DNA from: an uncultured Sphingomonadaceae bacterium
GTDB lineage: Bacteria; Pseudomonadota; Alphaproteobacteria; Sphingomonadales; Sphingomonadaceae
Direction of reading: 5' to 3'
Assembly (NCBI GenBank): GCA_947493195.1
Contig: CANLQG010000006.1
Location: 62,001 to 126,000 of the forward strand
DNA length: 64,000 nt
Below, one piece after another: positions 62,663 to 64,000 of the stretch. Numbering within the stretch: position 1 is the stretch's first letter; every line of letters begins with the position of its first letter. The notes under the pieces were generated by a model, which saw only the letters and a list, made by a program, of their open reading frames with translations, was not told the DNA's origin and searched no databases. A program made the translations under genes and the position numbers.

Positions 62663-63980
62663 GCGGGGCAAGGCGCTCGCTAAGGCGAAAGACCCGGAAC
62701 GCTCTCACTTCCTCGATGAACTTGACGCGGCTGAACGCGACCTGCTGGAATATCACTGGCCCCTGTGGGCACGGCGTGAACAGATGCCGCCTGCTGATAG
62801 CTGGCGGCTGTGGCTGATCTGCGCCGGGCGCGGCTTCGGCAAGACCCGCGCCGGAGCCGAATGGGTACGTCATGTGGCGGAAGAAGACCCCGATGCCCGC
62901 ATCGCTCTCGTCACCCGATCCATCGCGGAAGCGCGAGCGGTGATGGTGGAGGGCGAAAGCGGCGTGCTTGCCTGCCACCTCTACCCGGACGGGCCAGAGT
63001 TCGAACCCTCGCTGCGGCGGCTGACCTGGCCCAACGGGGCGCAGGCCATGCTCTACTCCGCCAGCGAACCGGAAAGCCTGCGCGGTCCGCAGCATGGTTA
63101 TGCGTGGTGCGATGAAATCGCCAAATGGGATAATTCTTCGGAGCGTGCCATGAAGACCTGGGACAACCTGCAGATGGGCCTGCGCCTTGGAGAGAACCCC
63201 CAAATCCTTGCCACCACCACCCCGCGCGCCGTGCCGATCATGCGGCGCCTGATGGAGCAGGAGCGCGATCCCGGCGTCGTGGTGACGCGGGGCAGCACTT
63301 ACGACAATGCCGACCACCTTCCCACGGGCTTCATCCAGACCATTCGCGGGCAATACGGCGGCAGCGCGCTGGGGCGGCAGGAGCTGGACGGCGAATTGCT
63401 GGCCGATGTCGAAGGCGCGCTGTGGTCCCGCTCCATGCTGGAGCAGTGCCGCGAAACCTTGTGCCTGGAGCAGCGCGTGCGCACCGTAATCGGCGTCGAC
63501 CCGCCCGCCAGTGCGCGCGGCGATGCCTGCGGGATCGTGGTCTGCGCGCTTACCGAGAGCGGGCAGGCCAAAGTGCTGGCCGATACCAGCGTGGAACGCC
63601 CCAGCCCCGAACGCTGGGCGCGCGCCGTCGCCGCTGCGGCCGTGGCATGGAAAGCCGACCGCGTGGTGGCCGAAGCCAACCAGGGCGGCGCGATGGTGGA
63701 AAGCGTGCTGCGCGCCGCCGACTGCCAGATGCCGCTGAAACTGGTCCACGCCAGCACCGGCAAGAGCGCGAGGGCCGAACCCGTCGCCGCGCTCTACGAA
63801 GCAGGCCGCGTGAACCACGTCGGCACCTTCCCGCAGCTGGAGGACGAACTGTGCGGCGTGATGGCTGGCGGCGGCTACGAAGGCCCGGGCCGCTCGCCGG
63901 ACAGGGCGGACGCGCTGGTATGGGCGCTGACGGAGCTGATGCTGGGCAAGCGGGGCGAGCCTGCTGTGCGACAACTCTAG
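62649..63980 (+). CDS. terL: Large terminase, gene-transfer-agent type
   Basis: This 443-residue packaging motor protein has the Walker A motif CAGRGFGKT (Lys65), Walker B YAWCDEIAKW with Asp155-Glu156, and the C-terminal nuclease domain with GVDPPASARGDACGI, VVAEANQGG and DRADALVWAL supplying acidic residues. Sequence and length fit GTA/phage TerL proteins. It follows the small terminase by an overlap and is near the right edge, so portal and capsid genes are expected beyond base 64000. Confidence 0.92.
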   Translation: MEEIERGKALAKAKDPERSHFLDELDAAERDLLEYHWPLWARREQMPPADSWRLWLICAGRGFGKTRAGAEWVRHVAEEDPDARIALVTRSIAEARAVMVEGESGVLACHLYPDGPEFEPSLRRLTWPNGAQAMLYSASEPESLRGPQHGYAWCDEIAKWDNSSERAMKTWDNLQMGLRLGENPQILATTTPRAVPIMRRLMEQERDPGVVVTRGSTYDNADHLPTGFIQTIRGQYGGSALGRQELDGELLADVEGALWSRSMLEQCRETLCLEQRVRTVIGVDPPASARGDACGIVVCALTESGQAKVLADTSVERPSPERWARAVAAAAVAWKADRVVAEANQGGAMVESVLRAADCQMPLKLVHASTGKSARAEPVAALYEAGRVNHVGTFPQLEDELCGVMAGGGYEGPGRSPDRADALVWALTELMLGKRGEPAVRQL

Positions 63981-64000
63981 GTCACTAGACAAAGGAAACA

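Noticed and set aside
1..64000. CRISPR arrays, rRNA and tRNA genes
   Set aside because: Reading both strands I saw no regularly spaced direct repeats and no tRNA- or rRNA-like sequence; a covariance-model search would be the proper test.

Overview
The window looks like a chromosomal segment of a xylan-degrading alphaproteobacterium of the order Sphingomonadales, probably an Erythrobacteraceae relative. This is inferred from gene content: a serine palmitoyltransferase with a dedicated acyl carrier protein, a 1,147-residue TonB receptor beside flavin-halogenase-like genes, a DUF3572-divK pair and the start of a gene-transfer-agent cluster. No rRNA, tRNA or CRISPR array was recognised.

Region 1 (1-32.5 kb) is a glucuronoarabinoxylan utilisation locus. 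It encodes a GH67 alpha-glucuronidase (cut by the left edge), two GH3 enzymes, a GH10 xylanase lipoprotein, a TonB-dependent receptor, a GH51 arabinofuranosidase, an esterase, a GH43 lipoprotein, a secreted aldose 1-epimerase and two MFS sugar transporters. It also encodes most of a non-phosphorylating pentose pathway: an aldose 1-dehydrogenase, an IlvD/Edd dehydratase, a FAH-fold 2-keto-3-deoxy-pentonate dehydratase and a 2-oxoglutarate semialdehyde dehydrogenase. The pathway would convert pentose to 2-oxoglutarate. Embedded in the locus are four flavin-halogenase-like genes (one degenerate at every signature motif) and a JmjC-like cupin gene.

Two regulatory signals divide this locus. A LacI-type palindrome, TGGTAGCGCTACCA or a close variant, lies in three divergent intergenic regions (aguA/GH3, TonB receptor/halogenase, MFS/aldehyde dehydrogenase). 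A FadR-type site, TTGTCNGACAA, lies in the GH51/galM region and, as an identical 18-bp copy, in the GH43 and dehydratase promoter regions. A FadR-family regulator gene sits between these last two.

Region 2 (32.6-58.2 kb) is mostly ordinary core genome: an SLC13 permease, malic enzyme, mutS, a corrinoid adenosyltransferase, gluQ, an HNH nuclease, a CPBP protease, kynA-kynU, dksA, an RNA-free operon of five short genes ending at DUF3572, divK, the ACP-SPT sphingolipid pair, OsmC, and an arsR-arsC-acr3 operon.

Region 3 (58.2-62.1 kb) is a small accessory island. It holds an IS1595-type transposase, a frameshifted DUF3800 gene, a small gene whose ATG abuts the DUF3800 ATG, and a probable restriction-modification pair. 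Region 4 (62.2 kb to the end) holds small and large terminase genes that look like the start of a gene-transfer-agent cluster continuing beyond the window.
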